A stretch of DNA of 56,951 nt from Puia dinghuensis (GTDB lineage: Bacteria; Bacteroidota; Bacteroidia; Chitinophagales; Chitinophagaceae). The translations under genes were made by a program, and so were the position numbers. Below the pieces are notes generated by a model. The model did not search any database. It saw nothing but the letters and a program-made list of their open reading frames with translations, and had not been told where the DNA came from. The stretch lies in the NCBI GenBank assembly GCA_026225275.1, contig JAMFSL010000030.1, forward strand, positions 1 to 56,951. The letters run 5' to 3'. Shown here one piece after another: positions 1-8,933 of this stretch. Numbering within the stretch: the first letter of the stretch is position 1; the number at the start of each line of letters is the position of its first letter.

Positions 1-7
1 GAGGGCA

Positions 8-1612
8 TCATAATACGATATTCTGTAAAATAGTACTCTTTTCCGGATAATCAGTATTGTAATGTAACCCGCGGCTTTCCTTACGGAACTGCGCTTCCTT
101 GACGATCAGATAGCCTACGGTGATCAGGTTGCGTACCTCGCAGAGCTGTGGGGACACGGCTGTCGTCTCGTACAGGGATTCTATTTCTTCATGCAGCAGA
201 TCCAGCCTTTTACTTGCCCGCTGCAGACGGGTATGGGTCCTGACGATGCCAACATAATCGCTCATCAAAAGCTGTAGCTCCTTGAGGCTTTGTGTGATGA
301 GAATCATTTCATCCGGCTCTGTCGTTCCTTCGGCATTCCAATCGGGAATATTCTGCTGGAAGGCGATACGATCTACTTTTTCTACGCTGTCCAGGTAACA
401 GCGATGGGAAAAAACCAACGCTTCCAGCAGGGAATTGCTGGCCAGACGATTGGCGCCATGCAGGCCCGTAGAGCTGCATTCCCCGCACGCATAGAGATGG
501 GTAATGGAAGTATGTCCCCATTCATCGACCTTGATGCCACCGCAACTGTAGTGGGCGGCAGGGGCCACGGGGATGAATTGCGTGGAAATATCGATGCCGA
601 TGGAACGGCATTTCTCATATATATTAGGAAAATGTTCGACAAACTTCGTCTTGTCCATGTGGCGGCAGTCGAGCCAGATATGTTCGGTACCCGCCCTTTT
701 CATTTCACTGTCGATCGCTCTGGCGACGATATCGCGTGGCGCAAGGTCTTTCCGCTCGTCATACTTTTCCATGAACGCCTCGCCTTTGGCGTTCCTGAGA
801 ATGCCACCGTCACCGCGTACCGCCTCGGTAATGAGGAAAGAAGGGCTGACACCGGGTTCGTAGAGCGCCGTGGGGTGGAACTGGATGAACTCCATGTTCT
901 CTATCCTACCCTTTGCCCTGTACACCATGGCGACTCCGTCACCGGTGGCAATTGTCGGATTGGTGGTCGTGCGGTAAGCCTGACCATTACCGCCAGTCGC
1001 CAGCAGAGTGACCTTCGAAAGGATCTTTACAATTTTATTGGTGTGCTGATCAAGGGCATATACCCCATAACATTCGATATCTGGTGTCGACTTGCTGACG
1101 AGATAACCCAGATGGTGCTGGGTGATCAGATCGAGGACAAACCAGTGCTTGATGATCTCTATATTCTTTTGTTTACCGACCGTGTCCAGGAGGGCCCGCT
1201 CGATCTCCTTTCCGGTGACATCCTTGTGATGCAGGATACGAAATTCGGAGTGTCCGCCCTCTTTTCCGAGTTTGAAATCCCCTTCCGAATCCTTGTCGAA
1301 GCGGGTACCCCATTCGATGATCTCTTTGATCCGTTCCGGCCCTTCCGTGACGACGATCTCTACAGTACGGGGATTACAAAGGCCGTCCCCCGCGATGAGC
1401 GTGTCCTGGATATGCTTATCGTAACTATCATGTTCGAGGTCCGTGACGCCTGCGATGCCGCCCTGCGCATATTTGGTATTGGTCTCATCGACCCGCGTCT
1501 TGGTGATGACGAGGACTTGCTTATCCGGGTAATGCTGGGCTACCTTCAGCGCGTAACTAAGTCCGGCGATGCCGGAGCCGATAACCAGGAAATCAGTTTG
1601 TTTCATAATCAA
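8..1612 (-). CDS. nadB: L-aspartate oxidase
   Basis: This flavoenzyme oxidises L-aspartate to iminoaspartate, the first step of de novo NAD synthesis. At 534 residues it has the usual family length. The N-terminal dinucleotide site reads FLVIGSGIAGLSYA (residues 8-21). Also visible are GGHSEFRILHHKDVTG, the HPTALY block, the APRDIVARAID segment with the catalytic arginine, and the FAD-binding GECSSTGLHGANRLASNS near residue 380. The start ATGATTATG overlaps the stop of the upstream lipoprotein gene (ATGA), so the two are probably translationally coupled; the second ATG at 1606 is an alternative. Its own stop reads TGATG with a new ATG at 8-6, so another gene, plausibly another NAD gene, begins off the left edge. 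Confidence 0.97.
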   Translation of the reverse strand: MIMKQTDFLVIGSGIAGLSYALKVAQHYPDKQVLVITKTRVDETNTKYAQGGIAGVTDLEHDSYDKHIQDTLIAGDGLCNPRTVEIVVTEGPERIKEIIEWGTRFDKDSEGDFKLGKEGGHSEFRILHHKDVTGKEIERALLDTVGKQKNIEIIKHWFVLDLITQHHLGYLVSKSTPDIECYGVYALDQHTNKIVKILSKVTLLATGGNGQAYRTTTNPTIATGDGVAMVYRAKGRIENMEFIQFHPTALYEPGVSPSFLITEAVRGDGGILRNAKGEAFMEKYDERKDLAPRDIVARAIDSEMKRAGTEHIWLDCRHMDKTKFVEHFPNIYEKCRSIGIDISTQFIPVAPAAHYSCGGIKVDEWGHTSITHLYACGECSSTGLHGANRLASNSLLEALVFSHRCYLDSVEKVDRIAFQQNIPDWNAEGTTEPDEMILITQSLKELQLLMSDYVGIVRTHTRLQRASKRLDLLHEEIESLYETTAVSPQLCEVRNLITVGYLIVKEAQFRKESRGLHYNTDYPEKSTILQNIVL

Positions 1613-2373
1613 TATTCTATCTTATATCCAAACTGTTCAGGATGCTCGAATACGTCTATGAGATTGAATTTGAGCGTAATGGTCTTCTTATCATCCGATA
1701 ATTTGGCCAGTGGATTGTCCACAGTTTTCACCGGGCGCGGCAGCATGATAGTGCTGGTGTAATTGATTTCCACCCCCATTTGTCCGGCCTGCTTGATCTG
1801 AGCGAATTGCGGCTCATTCTGCAGCGCTTTCCATTTGTCGGCGTTAAGGTGCTTGGTGATCAATCCATCCTTGCTGGTGAAGTCGTAGATGCCGTTGAAC
1901 TGGTTGATATCCGGGCTGCCGCCTGCGCCTCCCGAGGCATCGCCGCCCAGTCCACCGAGTAGTTGAGCGGATCCCAGCGAGGAACCATCATTCATCGTGG
2001 CATATAACTTCTGCAGATTGGCTTGGTTGGTGAAGGGGAATACCATGTGGGTCGTAAATACCTTTGCATCCAGGTCGACCTTGATGTGAACACTGCCGGG
2101 GCTAAGGACGGCCTTTTTATCTGCGCTCAGCGTAGACATGGTATCGAGTATATCTTTCAGGTAAATGGTCGTATCCATTTTTTGCAGCCCCTTCTTCGCC
2201 AATTCATCTTTCCCCATATAGGTCTGGAGCATATCTATCATTTGGCTCATGTCCATGTCCATCGTCAGGGTACCGCTGCCATCCTTCTTGATATCCAGTT
2301 TCTCGTTGATATCGAGACAACCGGTAAAACCAAAGGCGAGGGCTAAAGGGAGGATAAATTTCAGGATCTTCAT
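1609..2373 (-). CDS. Putative lipoprotein of unknown function
   Basis: This 254-residue protein starts with a type II signal peptide and lipobox ending FGFTGC, so it is predicted to be lipid-anchored in the cell envelope. The mature part is rich in Asp, Lys and Met (MDMDMSQM near residue 40) and has a Gly/Ala/Ser stretch around residues 140-152 that looks like a linker. I do not recognise a catalytic motif. It lies 32 bases after the aldose epimerase gene and overlaps nadB by four bases, so it belongs to the same transcript, but the context gives no clear role. Envelope location is well supported; function is unknown. Confidence 0.85.
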   Translation of the reverse strand: MKILKFILPLALAFGFTGCLDINEKLDIKKDGSGTLTMDMDMSQMIDMLQTYMGKDELAKKGLQKMDTTIYLKDILDTMSTLSADKKAVLSPGSVHIKVDLDAKVFTTHMVFPFTNQANLQKLYATMNDGSSLGSAQLLGGLGGDASGGAGGSPDINQFNGIYDFTSKDGLITKHLNADKWKALQNEPQFAQIKQAGQMGVEINYTSTIMLPRPVKTVDNPLAKLSDDKKTITLKFNLIDVFEHPEQFGYKIEY

Positions 2374-2405
2374 TGCATTGAAAATTTAGAGGGCAAGATA
2401 ATTTT

Positions 2406-3359
2406 TTACCGGACGCCAACCTTATACCGGACGCTAAATATTTGTGAACGGCCCGGCTGGAGCAATAGCAGCCCCATTTTGTTATTGAAGCAGTCCGGGG
2501 CGCCGCTAAGGTTTTCCACAGCGATACTATTCCGATCATCGGGAGTATACAATTGAAGATAAGGATAGTTCGCGTCGGGGAAAAATGAGACGGTCAATCC
2601 GTTGGCAGGATTGTGGATTTCACACGCTGCGCTGACGAGATCCGGCTTGAGGGTAAAGCAATTGTCCAGCGAGGCATTGCCGAGCAGCCGTGCCGTACCG
2701 AAATCATTGTATTGGACCAGGCTGCCGGTGGGGACCAGCCGATCGTCGAATGCCACCATGGCATCCGAATGGAACTGCACTTCCCAGTCATTGGCTTTTC
2801 CGCCGAGTTGAAAATACGGGTGCCAGCCATCGGCCATCGGAATAGCGGTATTATCCAGGTTGGTCACGGCCGTCACCACTTCCAGCACGTTGTCAGGATG
2901 CAGGATATATCTTACCTGGCAGTCATAATCGAAGGGGTAGCCAGCATCCTCTTTCTTGTAAGTATATTCCAGCACTACGGCGCCGCTTTCGCCTTCGGTC
3001 TCCTCCAGGACGGTGAAAGGCTTGTCGAACAGCAGGCCATGGATGGCATTACCATCGGAAAAAAGGCGATGGAACCGATATTCCTTATCCCCGAAGCTGT
3101 ATTTACCATCCCGGATCCTGCATACAAAGGGAGAAAGTTTGGCGCTTTTGAACCACCGGCCCATTTCTGCCTTCAACCCGGCCAGATGGGGATAGCTGTT
3201 GATGATATTGAAACCCGATCCGTCCCGGCCGCGGACGGTGAATGAATGTAGCATCGCCCCAAATGCAGGCAGAATGCTGATCTCCGTTCCATTGCTTTCG
3301 TCGTATATACTTATCAGGTTCAGGTCATTTTGCTTAATATGCCGAATGGTGCAGCTCAT
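2406..3359 (-). CDS. Aldose 1-epimerase family protein
   Basis: A galactose-mutarotase-fold protein of 317 residues that probably interconverts anomers of an aldose or sugar phosphate. Motifs that fit are NAIHGLLFDKPF (first His, about residue 90), DGWHPYFQLG (second His, about residue 170) and VENLSGAPDCFNN near the C-terminus with the candidate catalytic Glu. I chose the start at 3359 because its ATG overlaps the stop of the upstream WYL regulator as ATGA; the frame stays open upstream but would then overlap that gene. The regulator-enzyme pairing suggests shared expression. The exact sugar cannot be told from sequence. Confidence 0.88.
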   Translation of the reverse strand: MSCTIRHIKQNDLNLISIYDESNGTEISILPAFGAMLHSFTVRGRDGSGFNIINSYPHLAGLKAEMGRWFKSAKLSPFVCRIRDGKYSFGDKEYRFHRLFSDGNAIHGLLFDKPFTVLEETEGESGAVVLEYTYKKEDAGYPFDYDCQVRYILHPDNVLEVVTAVTNLDNTAIPMADGWHPYFQLGGKANDWEVQFHSDAMVAFDDRLVPTGSLVQYNDFGTARLLGNASLDNCFTLKPDLVSAACEIHNPANGLTVSFFPDANYPYLQLYTPDDRNSIAVENLSGAPDCFNNKMGLLLLQPGRSQIFSVRYKVGVR

Positions 3360-4315
3360 AATGGGTATTGTTTGTAGTGGGTGAAGAGTCTTTCCGCCAA
3401 TTCGGTCATCCGGACCTTCAGGGCAGCAGGAGATTCGATGCTGATCTTGTCGGTGTACATCAGCAGCCATAGACTGAAATATTGAAGAGAAGACGTGAGG
3501 AATTTCATCCTGAAACAGGTCTCCAGCTCTTCTTCGGAAACGAACCCATGCAGGTATTTCTGCTCCTGCAGGTATTTCACTGTCCGTTTGTCGATATGAA
3601 CGATCACTTCTTCCAGTTCGGAAGTTTGCTTGAGCTTATCGACATATTCCCGGATAGAGGGGTGGGAAGAAGGATCGAAGAAGGCATCTTCCAGGGCGAC
3701 GCTCAGCATGCGGCTCATGCGGAAATCACGATAATCATTCCGCAGATGGCACCAGCCGATCAGATGCCAGGCAGATCCATAGTGCACAAGGCCTATAGGC
3801 TCAACCTTTCGCATGGTGATCTCTTCTTTCAGATTCGAGCGATAACGCAGCTGAACGATCTTTTTATGGACGACGGCCTGTTGGAGCAGCGACAAATGTT
3901 GTGACGGAGAATCGGTGTCGGGGGAATACCGGGACAGGATCTCGACGTGTTCGGTCAGTTTGTCCACATACTCTTTATCAGGCGACCGCAGCACTGCCTT
4001 TATCTTGAATAGGGCGGCGCTGAAATGCCTCCGGACCGATCCATCGGTGAATTGCTCCGCCAACTTGCCCCCCAGCAGCAAGGCGCTGGCTTCTTCCTGG
4101 GTGAACATCACAGGCGGAAGACGGTATCCTTCCATAATAGTATAGCCTGTGCCGGCCTCACCGATAACCGGCACGCCGGATTCGTCCAGGGCCTTGACGT
4201 CCCGGTAGACAGTGCGGAGGCTGATATTGAAGCGATCGGCCATTTCCTGGGCCGTCACTTTTTTCTTGCTCTGCAGGTGGGTTAGAATGGCATGTAGCCT
4301 GTCAATGCGGTTCAT
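3356..4315 (-). CDS. YafY-type transcriptional regulator (HTH plus WYL domain)
   Basis: This 319-residue protein has an N-terminal winged HTH (TAQEMADRFNISLRTVYRDV, residues about 21-40) typical of the HTH_11/DeoR-like group, followed by a WYL ligand-binding domain containing SAWHLIGWCHLRNDYRDFRM (about residues 175-194). Such regulators sense small ligands, often nucleic-acid or metabolite related. I chose MNRIDRLHAI at 4315; an in-frame ATG at 4330 is possible. The gene overlaps the end of ispG by 14 bases and couples to the epimerase by ATGA, so it is embedded in a metabolic operon that it may regulate. The ligand is unknown. Confidence 0.9.
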   Translation of the reverse strand: MNRIDRLHAILTHLQSKKKVTAQEMADRFNISLRTVYRDVKALDESGVPVIGEAGTGYTIMEGYRLPPVMFTQEEASALLLGGKLAEQFTDGSVRRHFSAALFKIKAVLRSPDKEYVDKLTEHVEILSRYSPDTDSPSQHLSLLQQAVVHKKIVQLRYRSNLKEEITMRKVEPIGLVHYGSAWHLIGWCHLRNDYRDFRMSRMLSVALEDAFFDPSSHPSIREYVDKLKQTSELEEVIVHIDKRTVKYLQEQKYLHGFVSEEELETCFRMKFLTSSLQYFSLWLLMYTDKISIESPAALKVRMTELAERLFTHYKQYPL

Positions 4316-6290
4316 ATTCGATCCAGGCATCGTGTTCTTTTAAAAGATTGATCAGTTCTTCTACAGCAATGGAACTGTCCACCCCGCGTTTCATCACTTC
4401 TTTGCCTTTATAGAGAGTGATCTTACCGGCTCCGCTGCCCACATAGCCAAAGTCAGCATCGGCCATCTCGCCGGGACCGTTTACGATGCAACCCATGATG
4501 GCGATCTTCACTCCCTTAAGGTGGTGAGTGAATGAACGGATCTTCGCAGTCGTCTCCTGAAGGTCGAACAATGTCCTTCCGCAGGAAGGGCAGGATATAT
4601 ACTCCGTCCTGGAAATCCGCATCCGTGTCGCCTGCAGGATGGAAAAGGAAGTATTGTTGAGGAACTGGTGATCGTTCTTCCTTTCCAGGTAGGTGCGGCC
4701 GCTGACCCGGGTCTCATCGATCACTCCGGAGATATTTCGCAACCAGATGCCATCGCCCATCCCATCGAGGAAGAGCGCGCCGGTTTCCGTCGAAAGGCCA
4801 ATCAACTGTTCGTCTATCGTATTGTCGATGCCCATGGCCGTTAGGATGACAGGGCTGCTTATATCGCGCGCCATCAATTCCATGATAAAGCGTCTGACGG
4901 ATAACATCTTTTGCGGATGAGAGGACATGCAGCATAACACGACCGTTACATCATCCTTCAAGGCTGTTGCCATCGACAGGGCATCTTCCGACATACTGTC
5001 CACCAGGATGAAATTCAGTACGGCCGAGCGCTGACGGGCCTGGCTGTATTCCGACCCACGGTAATAAGGAGCGTATTTTGAGCGATCGGGTAAGTTCAGC
5101 CAGGTCGAATGGTCACAAACCGGCAACAGGGTCCCGGGCAGTTCGAAGTCGATGGTTTTGCTGCCCGTATAGATGAAGTCGGCTGCCGCATCGCCGATCG
5201 TCCATTTGTCGCTGCCCTCGTCATATCGGTAGCCGACAGCCACAAGGTCCCGGGGGGTAATACCGGCTGCGTCGCTGAAGTCAGCGACTACGACAGGCAC
5301 ATGATGACCACCCAGATTGGCGAGGGGCCGGGAACTCCTTCGTTTATATTCGAAGGGAGAATAAGGAATCTTTTGAATCGGGGTTATCTCCGGTATTCCC
5401 GGTGTGCGATCCTCATATCTTTTGACGAGGTCCTTGCAAACGGGGATCTCGAATTCAGGGTCTTCCGTCAGGGAGACGCGGATGGTATCTCCGATGCCGT
5501 CTTCCAGTAAGGTGCCGATACCGATAGCCGATTTGATCCTGCCGTCTTCTCCGTCTCCGGCTTCCGTCACACCCAGGTGCAGAGGGTAACAAACACCGAA
5601 TTCTTCGTCCATTTGCTGGACCAGCAGCCGGTATGCCTGCACCATGACCTGCGGATTGCTGGACTTCATGCTGAGGACGATATTGTGATAACTCTCATCC
5701 CGCGCCACCCGCAGGAATTCCATGGCACTTTCCACCATTCCGATAGGCGTATCTCCATAGCGGCTCATGATGCGGTCGCTGAGGCTACCATGATTGGTGC
5801 CGATCCGCATAGCGGTGCCATATTCCTTACAGATCTTCACCAGAGGAGTGAATCTTTCCCGGATGCGGTCGATCTCTTCGATATATTCGGCATCGGTGTA
5901 TTCGATGAAAGCAAACTTCTTCTTATCAACATAATTGCCGGGGTTGATCCTTACTTTCTCCACAATACGGGCGGCGATCTCTGCGGCATTCGGCGTGAAA
6001 TGGATATCCGCTACCAGGGGAGTGGTATATCCCCGTCGGCGTAATTCGTTTTTGATGTTTAGCAGGTTTTCCGCCTCGTTCTTACTGGGCGCTGTAATCC
6101 TTATCAACTCGGCGCCGGCCTCGATACAACGAATGGACTGCTCGACAGTAGCCAGGGTATCCATCGTATAGGTGGTGGTCATCGTCTGCACGCGGATAGG
6201 ATGGCCATTCCCCAGGATGAGGTCTCCGATCTTTACTTCCAGCGTACGAAGCCTGGAATAACGGGTGAGAGAATTACAATAGAGTTGCAT
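4302..6290 (-). CDS. ispG: (E)-4-hydroxy-3-methylbut-2-enyl-diphosphate synthase (GcpE/IspG), long form
   Basis: This catalyses the penultimate step of the MEP isoprenoid pathway, converting MEcPP to HMBPP with a [4Fe-4S] cluster. The protein is 662 residues, much longer than the roughly 370-residue E. coli enzyme, which fits the three-domain form known from Bacteroidota, Chlamydia and plants. The N-terminal TIM barrel has VQTMTTTYTMDTLATVEQ and LIRITAPSKNEAENL. The inserted domain spans about residues 290-530. The C-terminal cluster domain has SCPSCGRTLFDLQETT and IMGCIVNGPGEMADADFG. Spacing to the upstream Bat gene is 31 bases and the downstream regulator overlaps it. Confidence 0.97.
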   Translation of the reverse strand: MQLYCNSLTRYSRLRTLEVKIGDLILGNGHPIRVQTMTTTYTMDTLATVEQSIRCIEAGAELIRITAPSKNEAENLLNIKNELRRRGYTTPLVADIHFTPNAAEIAARIVEKVRINPGNYVDKKKFAFIEYTDAEYIEEIDRIRERFTPLVKICKEYGTAMRIGTNHGSLSDRIMSRYGDTPIGMVESAMEFLRVARDESYHNIVLSMKSSNPQVMVQAYRLLVQQMDEEFGVCYPLHLGVTEAGDGEDGRIKSAIGIGTLLEDGIGDTIRVSLTEDPEFEIPVCKDLVKRYEDRTPGIPEITPIQKIPYSPFEYKRRSSRPLANLGGHHVPVVVADFSDAAGITPRDLVAVGYRYDEGSDKWTIGDAAADFIYTGSKTIDFELPGTLLPVCDHSTWLNLPDRSKYAPYYRGSEYSQARQRSAVLNFILVDSMSEDALSMATALKDDVTVVLCCMSSHPQKMLSVRRFIMELMARDISSPVILTAMGIDNTIDEQLIGLSTETGALFLDGMGDGIWLRNISGVIDETRVSGRTYLERKNDHQFLNNTSFSILQATRMRISRTEYISCPSCGRTLFDLQETTAKIRSFTHHLKGVKIAIMGCIVNGPGEMADADFGYVGSGAGKITLYKGKEVMKRGVDSSIAVEELINLLKEHDAWIEYEPH

Positions 6291-6321
6291 GAAGTAAATT
6301 TAATAAGACCGCAGGTGCCAA

Positions 6322-8052
6322 TCACCAATCCTTTTCGGGCTGGTTGGGCGTTTTGACTTTATTTTCGTTCATCTTATTCTGCAGATCGTTTTCTCTTTGC
6401 TGCAGCGCTTTGAGCAACTGGTCAACCTGTTGTTTGTTTAACTTGCTTTGCTGTGGTTTGGGCGGCTGCTGGTCCTTGTTTTCGTCTTTTTTATCTTGCT
6501 GATCCTTTTTGTCCTTTTGCTGATCTTTCTTCTTATTCTGCTGGTTCTGCTGTTGTTGTTGCTGTTGCTGCTTTAATTGCACGAGGGCCTTTTCCAGGTT
6601 CTCCCGCGCATCGGAATCGGAAGCATCCAGCTTGAGAGCGGATTTCCAGGCATCGATGCTTTCCTGCAGCTTTTTCTGCTTGGCCATGGCGACTCCCTTA
6701 TTATACAACCCTTTCTCCTGCATCGACTTATCGGTAGCGCTATGGGTCACGCTGGCGTCATAGGATTTGGCCGCAGCATCATAATCGTTTTTCCTGAACT
6801 GGGCATTGCCGAGATTATAATTCGCGGCGGGGTTGTCGGGCGCCTTTTTGACTGCTGCCTGGTATTGCTGCAGGGACTGATCCAACTGCTGTTTCTTATA
6901 ATAGCGGTTGCCGCTCCGGATCAGGTTATTGCCGTTCTGCGCAGCGGCAGAGAGGGTGGCGGTCAATGCGATCAGCAGGAGAACTACCGCGGGCACGGCA
7001 GCATTGCTAACCGGCGCGGAAGCTTTACCAACCTGCGACGCAGCCTTAGCAACCGGCGACGCCGCCTTACGTCGTTCGGAAAGAAAGAATTCCATCAGCA
7101 ACAGCCAGAAGGCCGTCGCCAGGAACCACTGGAAATAATTTTTATAGTCGATGAACTCCGCATCGGACATGGCCTTCTTTTCTGCGCTTTCCAATTGTTG
7201 TGTCATCGTGATCAGGGCATCGTCCACATTGTCCAGCCGGAGATACTGACCGTTAGTCGCGCTGGCCAGGCTCTGTAACTCTGCTTCATTCAGTTTGGAG
7301 ATGACGGTATGTCCTTCTGCGTCCTTCTTCAAGTCGCCGGTCGTTGGGTCCTCGATTGGTGAACCATCGGGCGAGCCGATACCGACCGTATTGATCATGA
7401 CGCCATTGTCGGCTAGTTTTTTGGCCACTTTCGCCGCTTCGGGATCATGGTCTTCCCCATCCGAAACGAGCACAATGGACTTATATTTCCTTTCCTTGCT
7501 GTTAAAGGCTGTATTGGCCATAGATAACGCTTCCCCGATGACTGTGCCCTGGGTAGGGACTACGTCGGGGTTGGCATCCTGGATATACATCCGGGCAGCG
7601 CCATGGTCAGAGGTCAGGGGCATCTGCAGATAGGCCCGACCGGCAAACAGGATCAGGCCGATCCGGTCGTTTTCCAGCTGGTCCGTCAGCCGGAGCAGGA
7701 ATTGTTTGGCTTTCTCCAGCCGGCTGGGCTTGATATCCCTTGCCAGCATGCTCTTGCTGACATCCAGTAATACCATGACATCCACCCCTTTACGCTGAAC
7801 GTTTTCCATCGAGCCAGGCTTCTGCAGGTTAGCAGCGCCCAGCACGATAATGACGAAAGCCAGCAGGGCGATGCCGGCCTTAACAAGGAACCGGACAGAA
7901 GAAAAATTCTCGATCAGCAGGCTGATCAGGGCGGGGTCGCCCATCCGGGCGGCAGTCTTTTTCTTCCACCGTAGCAGCAGCCACAGGAGTGCCAGCAGGA
8001 CGGGCAGCCCCGCCAGGCCAATCAGGTATTCGATATGTTCAATTCTAAACAC
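6322..8052 (-). CDS. batB: BatB-BatC fusion: von Willebrand A membrane protein with C-terminal TPR repeats
   Basis: The first half is BatB-like: two N-terminal membrane segments, then a VWA domain with an intact MIDAS motif (DVSKSML) and SDGEDHD, then a membrane helix (NYFQWFLATAFWLLLMEFFL). After a second hydrophobic stretch come TPR repeats (NNLIRSGNRYYKKQQLDQSL onward), a poly-Gln segment and a Lys/Gln/Asp-rich tail, matching BatC. The start is set at GTG 8052 because BatB proteins usually begin MFRxxHxEYL; a TTG at 8070 is also in frame. Bat proteins are linked to envelope stress and oxygen tolerance. No moxR, batA, batD or batE is visible here, so the gene is separated from its usual operon or the others lie elsewhere. 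Confidence 0.9.
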   Translation of the reverse strand: MFRIEHIEYLIGLAGLPVLLALLWLLLRWKKKTAARMGDPALISLLIENFSSVRFLVKAGIALLAFVIIVLGAANLQKPGSMENVQRKGVDVMVLLDVSKSMLARDIKPSRLEKAKQFLLRLTDQLENDRIGLILFAGRAYLQMPLTSDHGAARMYIQDANPDVVPTQGTVIGEALSMANTAFNSKERKYKSIVLVSDGEDHDPEAAKVAKKLADNGVMINTVGIGSPDGSPIEDPTTGDLKKDAEGHTVISKLNEAELQSLASATNGQYLRLDNVDDALITMTQQLESAEKKAMSDAEFIDYKNYFQWFLATAFWLLLMEFFLSERRKAASPVAKAASQVGKASAPVSNAAVPAVVLLLIALTATLSAAAQNGNNLIRSGNRYYKKQQLDQSLQQYQAAVKKAPDNPAANYNLGNAQFRKNDYDAAAKSYDASVTHSATDKSMQEKGLYNKGVAMAKQKKLQESIDAWKSALKLDASDSDARENLEKALVQLKQQQQQQQQNQQNKKKDQQKDKKDQQDKKDENKDQQPPKPQQSKLNKQQVDQLLKALQQRENDLQNKMNENKVKTPNQPEKDW

Positions 8053-8079
8053 GGGAGTCAAAGATATCAATTAAACGTT

Positions 8080-8892
8080 TTACTTTTTCCCCTCGAAAAA
8101 GCCCTGTTGCCGCAGGATGCCTTTGGCAATGGCCAACCCCGCTGCACCCAGGTCCTTATTGGGATCGGCAGATTCAAGATTCACAACGAAGAAATAGGGG
8201 TGTTTGTTTTCTCCCACCCAGCCCATGACCCAGCCAATGGCATGGCCGTCTTCTTTCGTACCCTGAGCAGTCTTATACGTGAGCCGGTAGCTTGAGTTGT
8301 TCTCTGTCGGCATCATCCGCCGGACGATCTCCTGGGTGCGCTGGAAAAAGGGGAGTTGGTCGAAATAGAGCTTTTTTATGAGGCCGAGCTGTTCGTCGGA
8401 GTTGATTTTCAAGTAGTTGTTATGCCAGAAGGCTGTTGTGTCGGCGCCTATATACCTATTGCCATATTGGAGGGAGTCGATCCACTTCTTCAGGGTGTCT
8501 TTGCCGATTTCGTGGACAACGGGCAGAAACCAGGTATACTGGGGATACAGATCAAAGGTGTGCGGCTTGATATAGGGATTTGTCTGAAAGGCCTGCCGCA
8601 GCGTGATGCCGGCTGCGATAACCGCCGTATCATCCTTCACTACCCCCGTCTGGACTGCGATCAGCGACAGCAGAATATCGAAAGTAGCGCCTGGCTGATA
8701 CAGGCTGTCCCGGTAGCGGGGCAGGTTATAAATAGTAAAATGTCCCTGCCCGTTGTCGAACAGGCTAAAAGACCCTTTCACCCCGGCCGAATCGAAATAC
8801 CGTTGCAGGCTGTCGTCCACCGTCACATTACCGGATGAACACGCTGTAAAGAAGAGAGAACCGGTCAGAAGGGCAAAGAGAAAGGTCTTCAT
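8080..8892 (-). CDS. Class D beta-lactamase-fold lipoprotein lacking the catalytic residues
   Basis: A 270-residue protein with a lipobox (SLFFTAC) at the N-terminus. The body follows the order of class D (OXA) enzymes: PGATFDILLSLIAVQTGVV stands where OXA proteins have PASTFKIPxxLIxLExGVI, SLQYGNRYIG matches the YGN block, FWHNNYLKIN matches FWLxGxLxIS, and TYKTAQG with IGWVMGWV matches the KTG box and the following WxVGW. The nucleophilic Ser is Ala and the carboxylated Lys is Asp (SxxK becomes ATFD), the SxV motif is not recognisable, and KTG reads KTA. It is therefore unlikely to hydrolyse or be acylated by beta-lactams and may be a binding or sensor protein. Start 8892 gives the signal peptide directly. 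It sits between trehalase and the Bat fusion. Confidence 0.8.
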   Translation of the reverse strand: MKTFLFALLTGSLFFTACSSGNVTVDDSLQRYFDSAGVKGSFSLFDNGQGHFTIYNLPRYRDSLYQPGATFDILLSLIAVQTGVVKDDTAVIAAGITLRQAFQTNPYIKPHTFDLYPQYTWFLPVVHEIGKDTLKKWIDSLQYGNRYIGADTTAFWHNNYLKINSDEQLGLIKKLYFDQLPFFQRTQEIVRRMMPTENNSSYRLTYKTAQGTKEDGHAIGWVMGWVGENKHPYFFVVNLESADPNKDLGAAGLAIAKGILRQQGFFEGKK

Positions 8893-8933
8893 GCGAAATT
8901 TTGTGCAAAGATAGTCGCGGCCGCGTGATTTGA

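Noticed and set aside
290-1762. 490-residue plus-strand ORF opposite nadB
   Set aside because: It is the complementary shadow of nadB; its product has no recognisable family and the minus frame has all NadB motifs.
6500-6580. CAG/CTG-rich stretch as an unstable repeat
   Set aside because: It is the poly-Gln segment of the BatB-BatC protein with mixed codons; it is a coding low-complexity region.
8080-8892. Working class D beta-lactamase (resistance gene)
   Set aside because: Catalytic Ser and Lys are replaced by Ala and Asp and other motifs are altered.
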